This document shows, piece by piece, positions 25,002 to 33,936 of a stretch of DNA of 64,000 nucleotides; the first letter of the stretch is position 1; every line of letters starts with the position of its first letter. The DNA lies in contig NZ_LNQB01000072.1 in assembly GCF_001651875.1 (NCBI RefSeq), forward strand, positions 1-64,000, read 5' to 3'. Under the pieces are notes generated by a model. The model was given only the letters and a program-made list of their open reading frames with translations, ran no database searches and was not told the origin of the DNA. A program made the position numbers and the translations under genes. Source of the DNA: Sinorhizobium saheli (lineage in GTDB: Bacteria; Pseudomonadota; Alphaproteobacteria; Rhizobiales; Rhizobiaceae).

Positions 25002-26473
25002 GGGCTGCTCCCGTTACCGTGCACCTGCACCAAGAGATGCTTCACCGAGGCGTCGATGATGCCGAGAAAGGGCTTCGGATAGAGCCCGACCCAAAGAACG
25101 AAGACCGCCAGCGGCAGGATCGCAACCAACTCGCGGCCGTTCACGTCGTGTATCTTGAACCGGGCGCGGGCGTCCGCGGGCCCTAGCGCGACTTTGCGAT
25201 ACATGCCGAGCAGATAAGCCGCGCCGAGCAAGGCGCCGAGAACCGCGGCGGCGCCGAAGGCCGGGCTGGCCGCGAACCCGCCCGTCAGCACCAGCAATTC
25301 GCCCACGAACGAATTCGTGCCCGGCAGCGCCATCGACGACAGGGTGAACAAGGCAAGAAACGCGGTATAGACCGGCGCCACCTTCATCAGCCCGCCATAG
25401 TCGGCGATGCTGCGCGTATGGGTTCGCTCGTAGATCAGGCCGACGAACAGGAACAATGCGCCGGTCGTCACCCCATGGTTGAACATCTGCAGGATGCCGC
25501 CCTCCAGACCGCGCAGGTTCAGCGCGAAGATCCCGAGCGTCACGAAGCCCATGTGGCTGATGCTGGAATAGGCCACCAGCTTCTTCAGATCGTCCTGCGC
25601 AAGCGCCAGAAAACCGCCATAGACGATCGCAAGCGCCGAAAGCGCCAGCATCAGCGTCGAATAATAGAGCGACGCGTCCGGCAGCATCGGCAACGAAAAC
25701 CGCAGGAACCCGTAGGCGCCCATCTTCAGGAGCACGCCGGCAAGAATGATGCTGCCGGCCGTCGGCGCCTGCACATGCGCGTCGGGCAGCCAGGTATGGA
25801 CCGGGACCATCGGCACCTTGACGGCGAAGGCGATCAGGAAAGCGAAGAACAGCCAGGACTGGACATGAAACGGCAAATCCCGCGCCGTCAGGGCGAGGAT
25901 GTCGAAGGTCTGGCCGCCCTGGAAATAGAGCACGATCACGCCGACCAGGAACAGGAGGCTGCCGGCAAGCGTGTAGAGGAAGAACTTGAACGCCGCATAG
26001 ACCCGGCCCTCCCCGCCCCAGACGCCGATGATGAGATACATCGGGATCAGCATCGCCTCCCAGAAGACGTAGAACAGGAAGAGGTCGAGCGCGCAGAACA
26101 CTCCCAGCATCAGCGCCTGCATGGAAAGCAGGCTGACCATGAACTCCTTCACCTTGCGGTCGATCGCGGCCCACGAGGCGAGCACGCAGATCCAGCCCAA
26201 CAGGGCGCTCAGAAACACAAAGAGCGCGCTGATGCCGTCGACGCCGAGCGCATAGGTGATCCCGAGCGCCGGCACCCATGGCCGCGTCTCGGTGAACTGC
26301 ATCTCATGGGTGGTGGTGTCGAAGCCGACCAGCATCGCGACCGCGAGGGCGAAATCGAGCAGGGTGAAGCCGAGTGCGATCCATCGCACCGCATCGTCGT
26401 TGCGCAGGAACATCAGGACCGCAGCACCGGCGGCGGGCAGGAAGACGATGAGGCTGAGCAGCGGCAACGTCAT
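24998..26473 (-). CDS. nuoM: NADH-quinone oxidoreductase subunit M
   Basis: A 491-residue antiporter-like subunit. It has the NuoM-type TM5 segment FYVFWEAMLIPMYLIIGVWG, TM7 lysine in GVLLKMGAYGFLRF, HTWLPDAHVQAPTAGSIILAG and FVGELLVL. A very strong GGGGGGAG lies before the ATG, nine bases after the nuoL stop. As in other complex I enzymes it would form one proton channel in the membrane arm. Confidence 0.95.
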   Translation of the reverse strand: MTLPLLSLIVFLPAAGAAVLMFLRNDDAVRWIALGFTLLDFALAVAMLVGFDTTTHEMQFTETRPWVPALGITYALGVDGISALFVFLSALLGWICVLASWAAIDRKVKEFMVSLLSMQALMLGVFCALDLFLFYVFWEAMLIPMYLIIGVWGGEGRVYAAFKFFLYTLAGSLLFLVGVIVLYFQGGQTFDILALTARDLPFHVQSWLFFAFLIAFAVKVPMVPVHTWLPDAHVQAPTAGSIILAGVLLKMGAYGFLRFSLPMLPDASLYYSTLMLALSALAIVYGGFLALAQDDLKKLVAYSSISHMGFVTLGIFALNLRGLEGGILQMFNHGVTTGALFLFVGLIYERTHTRSIADYGGLMKVAPVYTAFLALFTLSSMALPGTNSFVGELLVLTGGFAASPAFGAAAVLGALLGAAYLLGMYRKVALGPADARARFKIHDVNGRELVAILPLAVFVLWVGLYPKPFLGIIDASVKHLLVQVHGNGSSP

Positions 26474-26482
26474 TGCTCCCCC

Positions 26483-28243
26483 CTATTGCCACACGACGGC
26501 GAAGACGGCAGTGGCCGCGATCACGCCGGCGATCATCGCCAGCGCGTAATGGGTCACGACGCCGGTCTGCAGCCGCCGCAGCACGCCGCCGCCATCGAGG
26601 ATCGAACGAGCGATGCCGTTTACCGCGCCGTCGACGGCGTTCAGATCGAGCCTGAGCCCCGCGCGCGCGGTCCCATGCAGGAAAGGCAGCGCCGCCGTCT
26701 CGGATACGCTGCTCACCGCCTTCTCGTAGCGCGCCAGCGGCCTTTCGGCGAACCACATGAAGGCGCGGGCGGCCTTGCGATAGAACCAGTCGGTATCGAG
26801 GCTGATCGTGTTCTCCGGGTCGAGCGCCCGGAGGAACAACACGAATCCCAAAGCGGTGAACATCAGGATTCCGAGGCTTTCGGTGACATGCGACCCGGTA
26901 TAGGGCTCGAAGTCGACCGGATAGGGCAGAAGCGCATAAAGCGGTCCCGGGAACACACCGATCGCGATGCAGAGCGCCGCCGCCATGCTCATCGCCACCA
27001 GCATGTTGCCCGGCGGCTCCCGCGCCTCCAGTTTCCGGTCCGTACCGAAGAACATGTAGTAAGGAAGCTTGAGGCCGGTGTGCAGGAACGTCCCGGACGA
27101 GGCCATCGTCAGCGCCAGCATCACCAGCGCCCGGTGATCCTGCCCGGCGGCAGCCACCACCATCGATTTGCTGACGAAGCCCGAGAAGAACGGGAATGCC
27201 GATATCGCGAAGGCGCCGACCATGTAGAGCGCCACGGTCAGCGGCATGGCCTTGTAGAGCCCGCCGAGCTCGGTGAGCTTGCGTCGTCCCGTGACGTGGA
27301 TCACCGCCCCCGCTCCCATGAAGAGGAGCGCCTTGTAGAGGATATGCGCGAAGGCGTGGCTGGTGGCGCCGTTCACCGCCAGTTCGGTGCCGATGCCGAC
27401 GCCCGCGACCATGTAGCCCACCTGACTGACGATGTGATAGGCGAGCAGCCGACGACAGTCGTTCTCGAGCACCGCGTAAACGACGCCGTAGAGCGCCATC
27501 ACCGTGCCAAGCCAGACCAGGAGCTCGGTACCCGGGAACACGCGTGCCAGCACATAGACGGCCGTCTTGGTGGTGAAGGCGCTCATGAACACCGCCCCGG
27601 TGACGGTCGCCTCCGGATAGGCGTCGGTGAGCCAGGCATTGAGCGGCGGGACCGCGGCATTGAGGACGAAGCCGAACAGGATCAGATAGGCGCCAAGGCC
27701 GAGGGGCCCTTCGATCGGGCCAAACAGCAGCGAGCCGGCGGACGCTCCATGCAGAAGGATGCCGGCAAGCAGGACGACCCCGCCCGTGACATGGACCATG
27801 AGGTAGCGGAACGCGGCGCGGATCGCCTGCCTGCTGCCCCTGGCGAAAACAAGGTAGGCGGAGGCGAAGGCCATGCCCTCCCAGAACAGGTAGAGGGTCA
27901 GGTAGTCGCCGGCGAACACTACCCCGAGCGCGCTGCCGACATAGACGAAGGCGGCCACATGCTGGCCGGCGCTGGTGAGGTGCAGGGCGTAGACCGTACC
28001 GATCAGCGCCATGATGGTGAAGACGGTCGCGAAGACGATGGCGAGCTTGTCGACCTTCGCGACGAGAACTTCATGCCCGATGAACCGCGCCGCGCCATAG
28101 CTGCCGGGCTCCATCGTCATGACGGCGAGGATCGCCATCAGCGGGATCAGCACGAGGTAGGCCTGCCGGATCGTGCCTCGAAGCCACGGGACCGGCAGGG
28201 CGCCGAGAATGAAGATGGCGGCCGGGTGGACGAAATCAGTCAT
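26483..28243 (-). CDS. nuoL: NADH-quinone oxidoreductase subunit L-like (with C-terminal lateral helix)
   Basis: A 586-residue antiporter-like subunit. The core has TM5 YLFWEGMAFASAYLV and TM7 SAFTTKTAVYVLAR with the expected Glu and Lys, and looks closer to MrpD/HyfB proteins than to typical NuoL. The C-terminal 130 residues carry the NuoL hallmark: a long amphipathic stretch, then NAVDGAVNGIAR, LRRLQTG and a last helix, THYALAMIAGVIAATAVFAV. About 90 residues lie between the last core helix and that final helix. RBS GAGGAC precedes the ATG, which overlaps the 84-residue gene by eight bases. Confidence 0.85.
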   Translation of the reverse strand: MTDFVHPAAIFILGALPVPWLRGTIRQAYLVLIPLMAILAVMTMEPGSYGAARFIGHEVLVAKVDKLAIVFATVFTIMALIGTVYALHLTSAGQHVAAFVYVGSALGVVFAGDYLTLYLFWEGMAFASAYLVFARGSRQAIRAAFRYLMVHVTGGVVLLAGILLHGASAGSLLFGPIEGPLGLGAYLILFGFVLNAAVPPLNAWLTDAYPEATVTGAVFMSAFTTKTAVYVLARVFPGTELLVWLGTVMALYGVVYAVLENDCRRLLAYHIVSQVGYMVAGVGIGTELAVNGATSHAFAHILYKALLFMGAGAVIHVTGRRKLTELGGLYKAMPLTVALYMVGAFAISAFPFFSGFVSKSMVVAAAGQDHRALVMLALTMASSGTFLHTGLKLPYYMFFGTDRKLEAREPPGNMLVAMSMAAALCIAIGVFPGPLYALLPYPVDFEPYTGSHVTESLGILMFTALGFVLFLRALDPENTISLDTDWFYRKAARAFMWFAERPLARYEKAVSSVSETAALPFLHGTARAGLRLDLNAVDGAVNGIARSILDGGGVLRRLQTGVVTHYALAMIAGVIAATAVFAVVWQ

Positions 28244-28490
28244 AATAGTCCTCGCGCCGCATGAGCCCGCCCTGATGGCCGAGGAACTTGGAAACGAATA
28301 TCAGCAGCACGCAGGAGACGAAGCCGTACACGGCCGACCAGCCCGGAAGGCGCTCCCATGGATACTCGGCGTGTTCGCGGGGGACCAGGAAGTCGGCGAT
28401 GACGATCAGCACGAGCACCAGATAGAACAGGCGGCGCCGCTGCCTCGCATGTTCCTCGTCACCAAAGAAGTCGACGATACGCTTGATCAT
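28236..28490 (-). CDS. 84-residue two-helix protein of the complex I locus
   Basis: A small protein: polar N-terminus MIKRIVDFFGDEEHARQRRR, hydrophobic segment LFYLVLVLIVIADFL, a conserved-looking loop PREHAEYPWERLPGWSAVYG, a second hydrophobic segment FVSCVLLIFVSKFLG, and a cytoplasmic tail ending MRREDYYD. Its start overlaps the stop of the preceding antiporter-like gene (ATGA), and its own end overlaps nuoL by eight bases, so it is translated inside the complex I operon. It has no counterpart among the 14 standard subunits. I recall similar short proteins beside MrpD-like antiporter genes, but cannot name a family. Confidence 0.85.
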   Translation of the reverse strand: MIKRIVDFFGDEEHARQRRRLFYLVLVLIVIADFLVPREHAEYPWERLPGWSAVYGFVSCVLLIFVSKFLGHQGGLMRREDYYD

Positions 28491-29950
28491 CTGACCACTC
28501 CGTTCGCGAGCGTGAGAAAATAATCGGGAAAAATGCCCATCAGCACCGACAGGAAGGCGGTCGCGACCAGCGGCACCGTCACCAGCGGAATTTCGCGCAC
28601 CGTCGCGTGCCCCTCGCCGCTCTCCGCCTCGAAGAAGGCGGAATAGCTGACCGGCAGGAAATAGGCGGCGTTGAGGACCGAGCTCGTCAGCAGCACGAGC
28701 AGGAATGCGACCTGCCCGGCCTCCACCGAACCCTCGGCCAGATACCACTTGCTGACGAAGCCTGCCGTCGGCGGGATGCCGATCATGGAGAGCGACGCGA
28801 CGAAGAATGCCCCCATCGTCCAGGGCAGCCGCCGGCCGATGCCGGCCATGTCGCTGATCTTGCGCTTTCCCGAGGCGCAATAGATCGAACCGGCGCAAAA
28901 AAACAGCGTGATCTTGGAAAAGGCGTGCGCGGCGATGTGGATGATCCCGCCGACCATGGCGACCGGCGACAACAGCACTGCGCCGAGGACGATGTAGGAG
29001 AGCTGGCTGACCGTGGAATAGGCGAGCCTCGCCTTCAGGTCATCGCGCGTCAGCGCATAGACCGAGGCCATCAGGATGGTGAACGAAACCAGATAGGCCG
29101 TGGCGATGCCGAGCCCAAGGTCGCCCACGAGCCCGACGCCGAAGACGTTGAAGATCACCCGCAGCACGCAGAAAACGCCCATCTTGACGACGGCCACTGC
29201 ATGCAGGAGCGCGCTGACGGGTGTCGGCGCCACCATCGCTGCCGGCAGCCAGGCGTGCATCGGCATCACCGCCGCCTTGGCGAAACCGAAGAGATAGCAG
29301 AAATAGACGACCGTCAGCAGCGCCGGCGAGGCATCGGCGCCCGCCAACAGTCCGCCCGCCCTGAAATCGAGCGATCCGGCGATGTGGTATGTCAGCGCCA
29401 GGGCGGCGAGAAGAACGCTTTTCGAGGCGCCCATCAGGTAGACGAGGTACTTGCGGCTGCCCGCCCATCCCTCCTCGTCCTCGTGGTGGTAGACGAGCGG
29501 ATAGGTGACGAGGCTGAGCACCTCGTAGAAGATCACCAGAGTGAACAGATTGGCGGAAAAGGCGCCGCCGACAGCCGCCGCGAGGCTCAAGGCGAAGCAG
29601 GCGTAGAAGCGGGTCTGCGCATGCTCGTTCAGGTGCCGCATGTAACCGATCGAATAGACCGCGGCCACGATCCACAACAGCGACGATACCGTGGCGAACA
29701 CCATGCCGAGCGCGTCGACACGGAAAGCCAGGTCGATTCCGGGCAGGATCTCGAACAGCCGCAGATCGACGGTCCCGCCCGCCAGAACCGTCGGTGCCAT
29801 GGAGGCGACGATCGCGAACATGAGGACCGCGGCCACGGGCGAGACGAGGTCGCGCAGTTTCTCGCGGTTGTGCAAGAGAAGGACCGAAAGGGCCGCCAGA
29901 GAGGCGACGGCGACGGCTAAAAGCGGCCGGATTGATAGCACCGGGTCCAA
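28487..29950 (-). CDS. Extra antiporter-like (NuoM/MrpD-type) subunit
   Basis: A 487-residue polytopic protein of the proton-conducting membrane transporter family. TM5 reads VIFYEVLSLVTYPLVYHHE, TM7 HAVAVVKMGVFCVLR, and HAWLPAAMVAPTPVSALLHA and FSKITLFFCAGSIY carry the other conserved polar positions. There is no C-terminal lateral helix. The start is TTG at 29950, with AAAGGA seven bases upstream overlapping the nuoK stop. As nuoL, nuoM and nuoN are also present, this is a fourth pump-like subunit. It could instead function as an MrpD-like antiporter, but no other mrp genes are nearby. Confidence 0.88.
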   Translation of the reverse strand: MDPVLSIRPLLAVAVASLAALSVLLLHNREKLRDLVSPVAAVLMFAIVASMAPTVLAGGTVDLRLFEILPGIDLAFRVDALGMVFATVSSLLWIVAAVYSIGYMRHLNEHAQTRFYACFALSLAAAVGGAFSANLFTLVIFYEVLSLVTYPLVYHHEDEEGWAGSRKYLVYLMGASKSVLLAALALTYHIAGSLDFRAGGLLAGADASPALLTVVYFCYLFGFAKAAVMPMHAWLPAAMVAPTPVSALLHAVAVVKMGVFCVLRVIFNVFGVGLVGDLGLGIATAYLVSFTILMASVYALTRDDLKARLAYSTVSQLSYIVLGAVLLSPVAMVGGIIHIAAHAFSKITLFFCAGSIYCASGKRKISDMAGIGRRLPWTMGAFFVASLSMIGIPPTAGFVSKWYLAEGSVEAGQVAFLLVLLTSSVLNAAYFLPVSYSAFFEAESGEGHATVREIPLVTVPLVATAFLSVLMGIFPDYFLTLANGVVR

Positions 29951-29954
29951 GCCG

Positions 29955-30263
29955 CTATCCTTTCATCATGGTCACATCGTCGACCTTGAGGGTGGACTTG
30001 TTCCTCACGAGGGCGACCAGGATGCCGAGGGCGACGGCAACCTCCGCCGCGGTGATTGCGATGACGAAGATCGCGAAGACCTGTCCGCGGAAGTCGTCGT
30101 AGTAATAGCGCCCGAAGGCGATGAAATTGATGTTGACCGAGTTGAGCAGCAACTCCAGCGACATCAGCACCACCAGGATATTGCGCCTGAGAAGCACGCC
30201 CGCAGCTCCGATCACGAAGAGGACGACCGCGAGCGAAATGTACCACCAGAGTGGAACCATCAT
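29955..30263 (-). CDS. nuoK: NADH-quinone oxidoreductase subunit K
   Basis: A 102-residue subunit with three helices. The two conserved membrane glutamates are in [17 protein letters not shown] and [16 protein letters not shown]. The first of two adjacent ATG codons overlaps the nuoJ stop (ATGATGG), a coupling arrangement. Length is standard. Confidence 0.95.
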   Translation of the reverse strand: MMVPLWWYISLAVVLFVIGAAGVLLRRNILVVLMSLELLLNSVNINFIAFGRYYYDDFRGQVFAIFVIAITAAEVAVALGILVALVRNKSTLKVDDVTMMKG

Positions 30264-30757
30264 CCCGACTCCTTGCGCGCCAGCACGATCGCACCGACGA
30301 GCGCCGCCAGCAGGATGACCGAGGCGACCTCGAACGGCAGGAGATAGTCGGCGAAAAGTGTCGTGCTGAGCGCTCTGATCTCGCCGCCGCGGGTGGCGAC
30401 GGGCTCGGTGACCGAAAAGCGCTCGCTCAACAGCACCAGGACCAGCATCTCGACCCCGAGCAGGACGAGCAGCACGAGTGCCGGCAGGTTGCCGCCCGGG
30501 ACGAACCGCTGCAGCACCGCTTCGCGCACATCGATCATCATGATCACGAACAGGAACAGGACCATGATCGCGCCGACATAGACGAAGATCTGGATGACCG
30601 CGAGCAACGGCGCCTCGAGGAGGACGAAGATCGCCGAGATCTGCAGGAAGCAGGCCATCAGCGCCAAGGCGCTGTGAACGGGGTTTCGCGCCAGGACCAC
30701 GGTCAGGGCCGTGATCACGGACACCGTGGCAAACAGAAGAAAAAACCCCTGATCCAT
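30260..30757 (-). CDS. nuoJ: NADH-quinone oxidoreductase subunit J
   Basis: A 165-residue subunit with five helices; TM3 contains [20 protein letters not shown], the hallmark segment whose pi-bulge couples quinone chemistry to pumping. The ATG at 30757 is used; an in-frame GTG at 30775 is less likely. It is the first gene of the minus-strand nuo series, so the main promoter should lie in the 300-base gap upstream, shared with the divergent SMR pair. Confidence 0.93.
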   Translation of the reverse strand: MDQGFFLLFATVSVITALTVVLARNPVHSALALMACFLQISAIFVLLEAPLLAVIQIFVYVGAIMVLFLFVIMMIDVREAVLQRFVPGGNLPALVLLVLLGVEMLVLVLLSERFSVTEPVATRGGEIRALSTTLFADYLLPFEVASVILLAALVGAIVLARKESG

Positions 30758-31057
30758 CGACGCCGACGCTCCCACGCGAACTGTAACTCGGCGCGAGACG
30801 GCCAGATTTGCGATAGCGCCGCACTTCAGATGCGTTCAGAAATTGTGCCCTAGTCTCGGATTTTTCACAAGATTATTGTCGGCGGAGGAGGAAGACGCTG
30901 CCGTTGACAGAGATGGCGGAATCGAGAATTCGTCTTCGCGCTCCCATAGGCACGAGGTTGCCGTAGCCTTTTGAATTGCGCATGGGGAGCCGTTCGCGGC
31001 AAAGACCCGAATGGCTCTTTCTGCCGGTTTCCGATTGTTTCCTCACGAAGGTCCATC
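30758..31057. other. Divergent promoter region nuoJ / SMR pair
   Basis: Three hundred bases without a gene. A TTGACA at about 30904 on the plus strand could be a -35 element for the SMR pair, but its -10 is poor. I see no clear FNR, NtrC or sigma-54 site for nuoJ. No riboswitch-like paired structure with tandem ACGR loops was found, although SMR genes sometimes have guanidine riboswitches. Confidence 0.4.
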
Positions 31058-31417
31058 ATGCCTCTTGCATGGCTATTCCTCATCCTCGCTATAGCAACCG
31101 AGATCGTCGGCCTCACCGTCATGAAGGCGGCTTCCGTCGCAGGCTCCTATTACGGACACGCGGTCATGTATGCGTCGATCGCCCTCTCCTACGTCTTCCT
31201 GGCAAGGGCCGTGAAAACAATCCCGGTCGGCATCGCCTATGCGATCTGGGAAGGGTCCGGTGTCGCGCTCGTCACGCTCGTTTCCGTGTTTGTCTTCGGC
31301 CATGAACTGACCGGCCGCGAGATGCTCGGTCTGGCAATGGCCGTTGCAGGCATTCTCCTCGTCAATGCCGGCAAGAGCGGCGAAGACGCCGTAGCGACCG
31401 GGGAATCGATCCGATGA
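31058..31417 (+). CDS. SMR family transporter, MdtI-like
   Basis: A 119-residue four-helix small multidrug resistance protein. The membrane glutamate of helix 1 is in FLILAIATEIVGLTVMKAA, and YAIWEGSGVALVTLVS carries the second conserved tryptophan/glutamate region. It is followed with a four-base overlap by a second SMR gene, the layout of heterodimeric pairs such as MdtIJ (spermidine export) or EbrAB (cationic dyes). Substrate cannot be told from sequence. Confidence 0.88.
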   Translation: MPLAWLFLILAIATEIVGLTVMKAASVAGSYYGHAVMYASIALSYVFLARAVKTIPVGIAYAIWEGSGVALVTLVSVFVFGHELTGREMLGLAMAVAGILLVNAGKSGEDAVATGESIR

Positions 31418-31740
31418 CGGCCTCCGGCTTCTCTTTCGCTTTCGCGGTCATGGCGGGCATCCTCGACGTTGCGGCAAATCTCGCCTCCACCAAATCGGAT
31501 GGCTTTGCCCGCCGCGGCTGGGGGGCGCTGTCGATTGCCCTGGTGCTCGCCGCCTTCGCGCTGCTTGCCGAGGCGGTCAAGGGCATGGACCTGGCTGTCG
31601 CCTATGCGGTTCTCGGCGCGACCGGCATCTTCGGCACGGCCATCTGCGGCCGCCTCTTTTTCGGACAAAGGCTGAAACCGATCGGCTGGGCAGGCCTCCT
31701 CATGATCTTCGGTGCGGTGCTGGTGCTTCACACCGCCTGA
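31414..31740 (+). CDS. SMR family transporter, second subunit
   Basis: A 108-residue four-helix partner. Helix 1 (FAFAVMAGILDVAANLAS) has aspartate where classic SMR proteins have glutamate, and AYAVLGATGIFGTAICGRLFF replaces the usual YAIWxGxG motif. Such asymmetry is normal in obligate SMR heterodimers. Start overlaps the first gene's stop (ATGA), so the two are probably made in equal amounts. Its end overlaps the convergent SDR gene by 13 bases. Confidence 0.85.
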   Translation: MTASGFSFAFAVMAGILDVAANLASTKSDGFARRGWGALSIALVLAAFALLAEAVKGMDLAVAYAVLGATGIFGTAICGRLFFGQRLKPIGWAGLLMIFGAVLVLHTA

Positions 31741-32573
31741 CGCGGCCGCCCATCGGGGCCGGAATGCTTGTTCTTCGGCGCAGAAGCAGCGGCTATCCGC
31801 CAGGGCACGAGCCAGTCGAGAAGGGCGAAATAGGCGCCGTAAGGCAGGATCTGCAGTGCCTTGACCAAATAGGTGAAGCGCTTCGGAAAGGTGATCTCGA
31901 AGCGCGCAGACTTGAGCCCGAGGCATATCCGGTCCGCGGCCTCTTCGACGCTCACCAGCGCGGGCCTCTGAAAGCCCTTGACCGTTCCATGCGTGTCGAC
32001 GAAGCCGGGACAGATCAGTTGCAGGCGGATGCCGATGCGGTCGAGGTCGAATTTCAGGCTTTCCGCCATGTTGATGAGTGCCGCCTTGCTCGCACCGTAG
32101 GCAGCGTTCATCGGCGTGCCGCCGTAACCGGCCACCGAGGCCATGATGGCGATCTGGCCATGCCCCTTCGCCTTCATGTGCTCGACCAGGGGCACAAGGC
32201 AGTTGACGACGCCGTGAAGATTGACGGCGAAACTCTTGTCGAAGGCCGCGCGATTGAGATCGTCGCCACGCACCGGGATGACGACGCCGGCATTGAGGAT
32301 GGCGAGCGCCACCTGGCCGTACTCGTATTCGATCGCCGCCAGCAACCGTTCCATGTCGAGCGGATCGGTGACATCGCCATCGAGGACGATCATCCTGCCC
32401 GGGCCAGTCGTCTCGTGCTGCAGTTCGACCAGCTTTTCATGGCTTCGTGCGGTGACGACGACCGAGTAGCCTTCCTCGATTAGCCTGAGCGCCACGGCGC
32501 GTCCGATCCCGGAGCTTGCTCCGGTGATCCACACCAATCCATGTTCGGGCCGGGCGGTAAATACGGTTTCCAT
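31728..32573 (-). CDS. Short-chain dehydrogenase/reductase
   Basis: A 281-residue NAD(P)-dependent oxidoreductase of the classical SDR type. The cofactor motif TGASSGIG begins near residue 18, NAGV follows at about 95, and the catalytic set is Ser in MASVAGYGG with Tyr-x3-Lys in AAYGASKAA. The C-terminal 50 residues include a hydrophobic stretch (ILPYGAYFALLDWLVPW) that could bind membrane. Substrate unknown. GAGGCAG precedes the ATG. It is convergent with the SMR pair and divergent from cysK. Confidence 0.9.
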   Translation of the reverse strand: METVFTARPEHGLVWITGASSGIGRAVALRLIEEGYSVVVTARSHEKLVELQHETTGPGRMIVLDGDVTDPLDMERLLAAIEYEYGQVALAILNAGVVIPVRGDDLNRAAFDKSFAVNLHGVVNCLVPLVEHMKAKGHGQIAIMASVAGYGGTPMNAAYGASKAALINMAESLKFDLDRIGIRLQLICPGFVDTHGTVKGFQRPALVSVEEAADRICLGLKSARFEITFPKRFTYLVKALQILPYGAYFALLDWLVPWRIAAASAPKNKHSGPDGRPRQAV

Positions 32574-32888
32574 TTCTGCCTCGCACGTCGACGGGGTTTT
32601 GCTCCATGACCGGACGCATCATTCGGCCGGGTCGCCTCCCCTCTCCGACGGCAAGCGGCTGCCCGCATTCTCCGCTTCCCGCCCGTCGATCGACACCTGA
32701 GACGTTTTTTGCCCGGGACAGGAATGCTGCGAAACGCTATTTCTTGCCTGTGGAACAGCCTGAGCCGAAAACACGCCAATATTTCGGCGATCCTGCTCCT
32801 GGAACAAATGTTTATCGGCTTGCCGTTCGTCGAGGTTAATGCTTGGCTCTAGGCCCGGCATCCGTTCCGTCCAGTGTGAGGTTTCAAA
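32574..32888. other. Gene-free region between SDR gene and cysK
   Basis: Three hundred and fifteen bases between divergent genes. It contains an AT-richer patch around 32740-32830, the likely promoter area for both genes. GAGG just before the cysK ATG is its ribosome-binding site. No clear operator or RNA structure was recognised. Confidence 0.4.
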
Positions 32889-33929
32889 ATGCCTGCTCTT
32901 CCGTCCGTGCTCGAAGCAATCGGCAATACGCCGCTGATCCGGCTCAAGGCCGTTTCCGAAGCGACCGGCTGCACCATCCTCGGCAAAGCGGAATTCCTCA
33001 ACCCCGGCCAATCGGTGAAGGACCGGGCGGCGCTCTGGATCATCCGCCAGGCGGAGCAGTCCGGGCAGTTGCGGCCGGGCGGCGTGATCGTCGAGGGCAC
33101 GGCCGGCAATACCGGCATAGGTCTCGCCGTCGTCGCCAGCGCGCTCGGCTACCGCACCGTCATCGTCATTCCCGAGACCCAGAGCCAGGAGAAGAAGGAC
33201 GCGCTGCGCCTGCTCGGCGCCGAACTGGTCGAAGTTCCGGCGGTGCCCTACAGGAACCCCAACAACTACGTGAAGATCTCCGGCAGGCTCGCCGCCGAAC
33301 TCGCGAAGACCGAGCCGAACGGTGCCATCTGGGCGAATCAGTTCGACAACGTCGCCAATCGCGACGCGCATGTCGAAACGACAGCGCCGGAAATCTGGCG
33401 CGACACCGACGGCAAGGTCGACGGCTTCATCTGCGCGGTAGGCTCCGGCGGCACGCTCGCCGGCGTGGCGCAGGGCTTGCGCGCCCGCAACCCCGCAATC
33501 AAGATCGGCATCGCCGATCCGGAGGGTGCGGCGCTTTACAACTATTATGCTCACGGGGAACTCAAGGCGAGCGGCAGTTCGATCACCGAGGGCATCGGCC
33601 AGGGCCGGATCACCGCCAACCTCGAGGGCTTCACGCCCGATTTCGCCTACCAGATTCCCGATTCGGAAGCGGTGCCCTACGTCTTCGACCTCATCGAGAA
33701 GGAAGGCATCTGCGTCGGCGGTTCGACCGGCATCAACATCGCCGGCGCCGTAAGGCTGGCCCGGGAGCTTGGGCCGGGACATACGATCGTGACGATCCTC
33801 TGCGACTATGGTAACCGCTACCAGTCGAAGCTCTTCAACCCGGATTTCCTGACCTCCAAGGGCCTGCCGGTCCCCGCCTGGTTGAAGACGGCTTCGACCA
33901 TAACCGTTCCGTACGAACCAGTTGGATAG
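32889..33929 (+). CDS. cysK: Cysteine synthase A-type PLP enzyme
   Basis: A 346-residue fold-type II PLP enzyme that makes cysteine from O-acetylserine and sulfide. The PLP lysine is K44 in NPGQSVKDRAA; the substrate/phosphate loops are EGTAGNTGIG and GSGGTLAG. At 346 residues it is about 30 longer than the main CysK and resembles the second cysteine synthase of rhizobia; a cystathionine- or other beta-replacing activity cannot be excluded. Followed seven bases later by an AlaX-type gene. Confidence 0.92.
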   Translation: MPALPSVLEAIGNTPLIRLKAVSEATGCTILGKAEFLNPGQSVKDRAALWIIRQAEQSGQLRPGGVIVEGTAGNTGIGLAVVASALGYRTVIVIPETQSQEKKDALRLLGAELVEVPAVPYRNPNNYVKISGRLAAELAKTEPNGAIWANQFDNVANRDAHVETTAPEIWRDTDGKVDGFICAVGSGGTLAGVAQGLRARNPAIKIGIADPEGAALYNYYAHGELKASGSSITEGIGQGRITANLEGFTPDFAYQIPDSEAVPYVFDLIEKEGICVGGSTGINIAGAVRLARELGPGHTIVTILCDYGNRYQSKLFNPDFLTSKGLPVPAWLKTASTITVPYEPVG

Positions 33930-33936
33930 CCATGCC

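Noticed and set aside
23400-25082. 560-codon plus-strand open frame across nuoN
   Set aside because: Same reason: a His/Asp/Arg-rich antisense shadow of a hydrophobic protein.
25418-28264. 948-codon plus-strand open frame across nuoM and nuoL
   Set aside because: Composition is almost only charged residues, typical of the antisense of membrane protein genes. The minus strand encodes recognisable complex I subunits.
28487-29950. Independent Mrp antiporter operon
   Set aside because: The MrpD-like gene has no mrpA, B, C, E, F or G companions and is coupled by overlap to nuoK and nuoL, so membership of complex I is the better reading.
30850-31057. Guanidine (mini-ykkC) riboswitch before the SMR pair
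   Set aside because: SMR genes often have one, but I found no two hairpins with ACGR loops in the leader.
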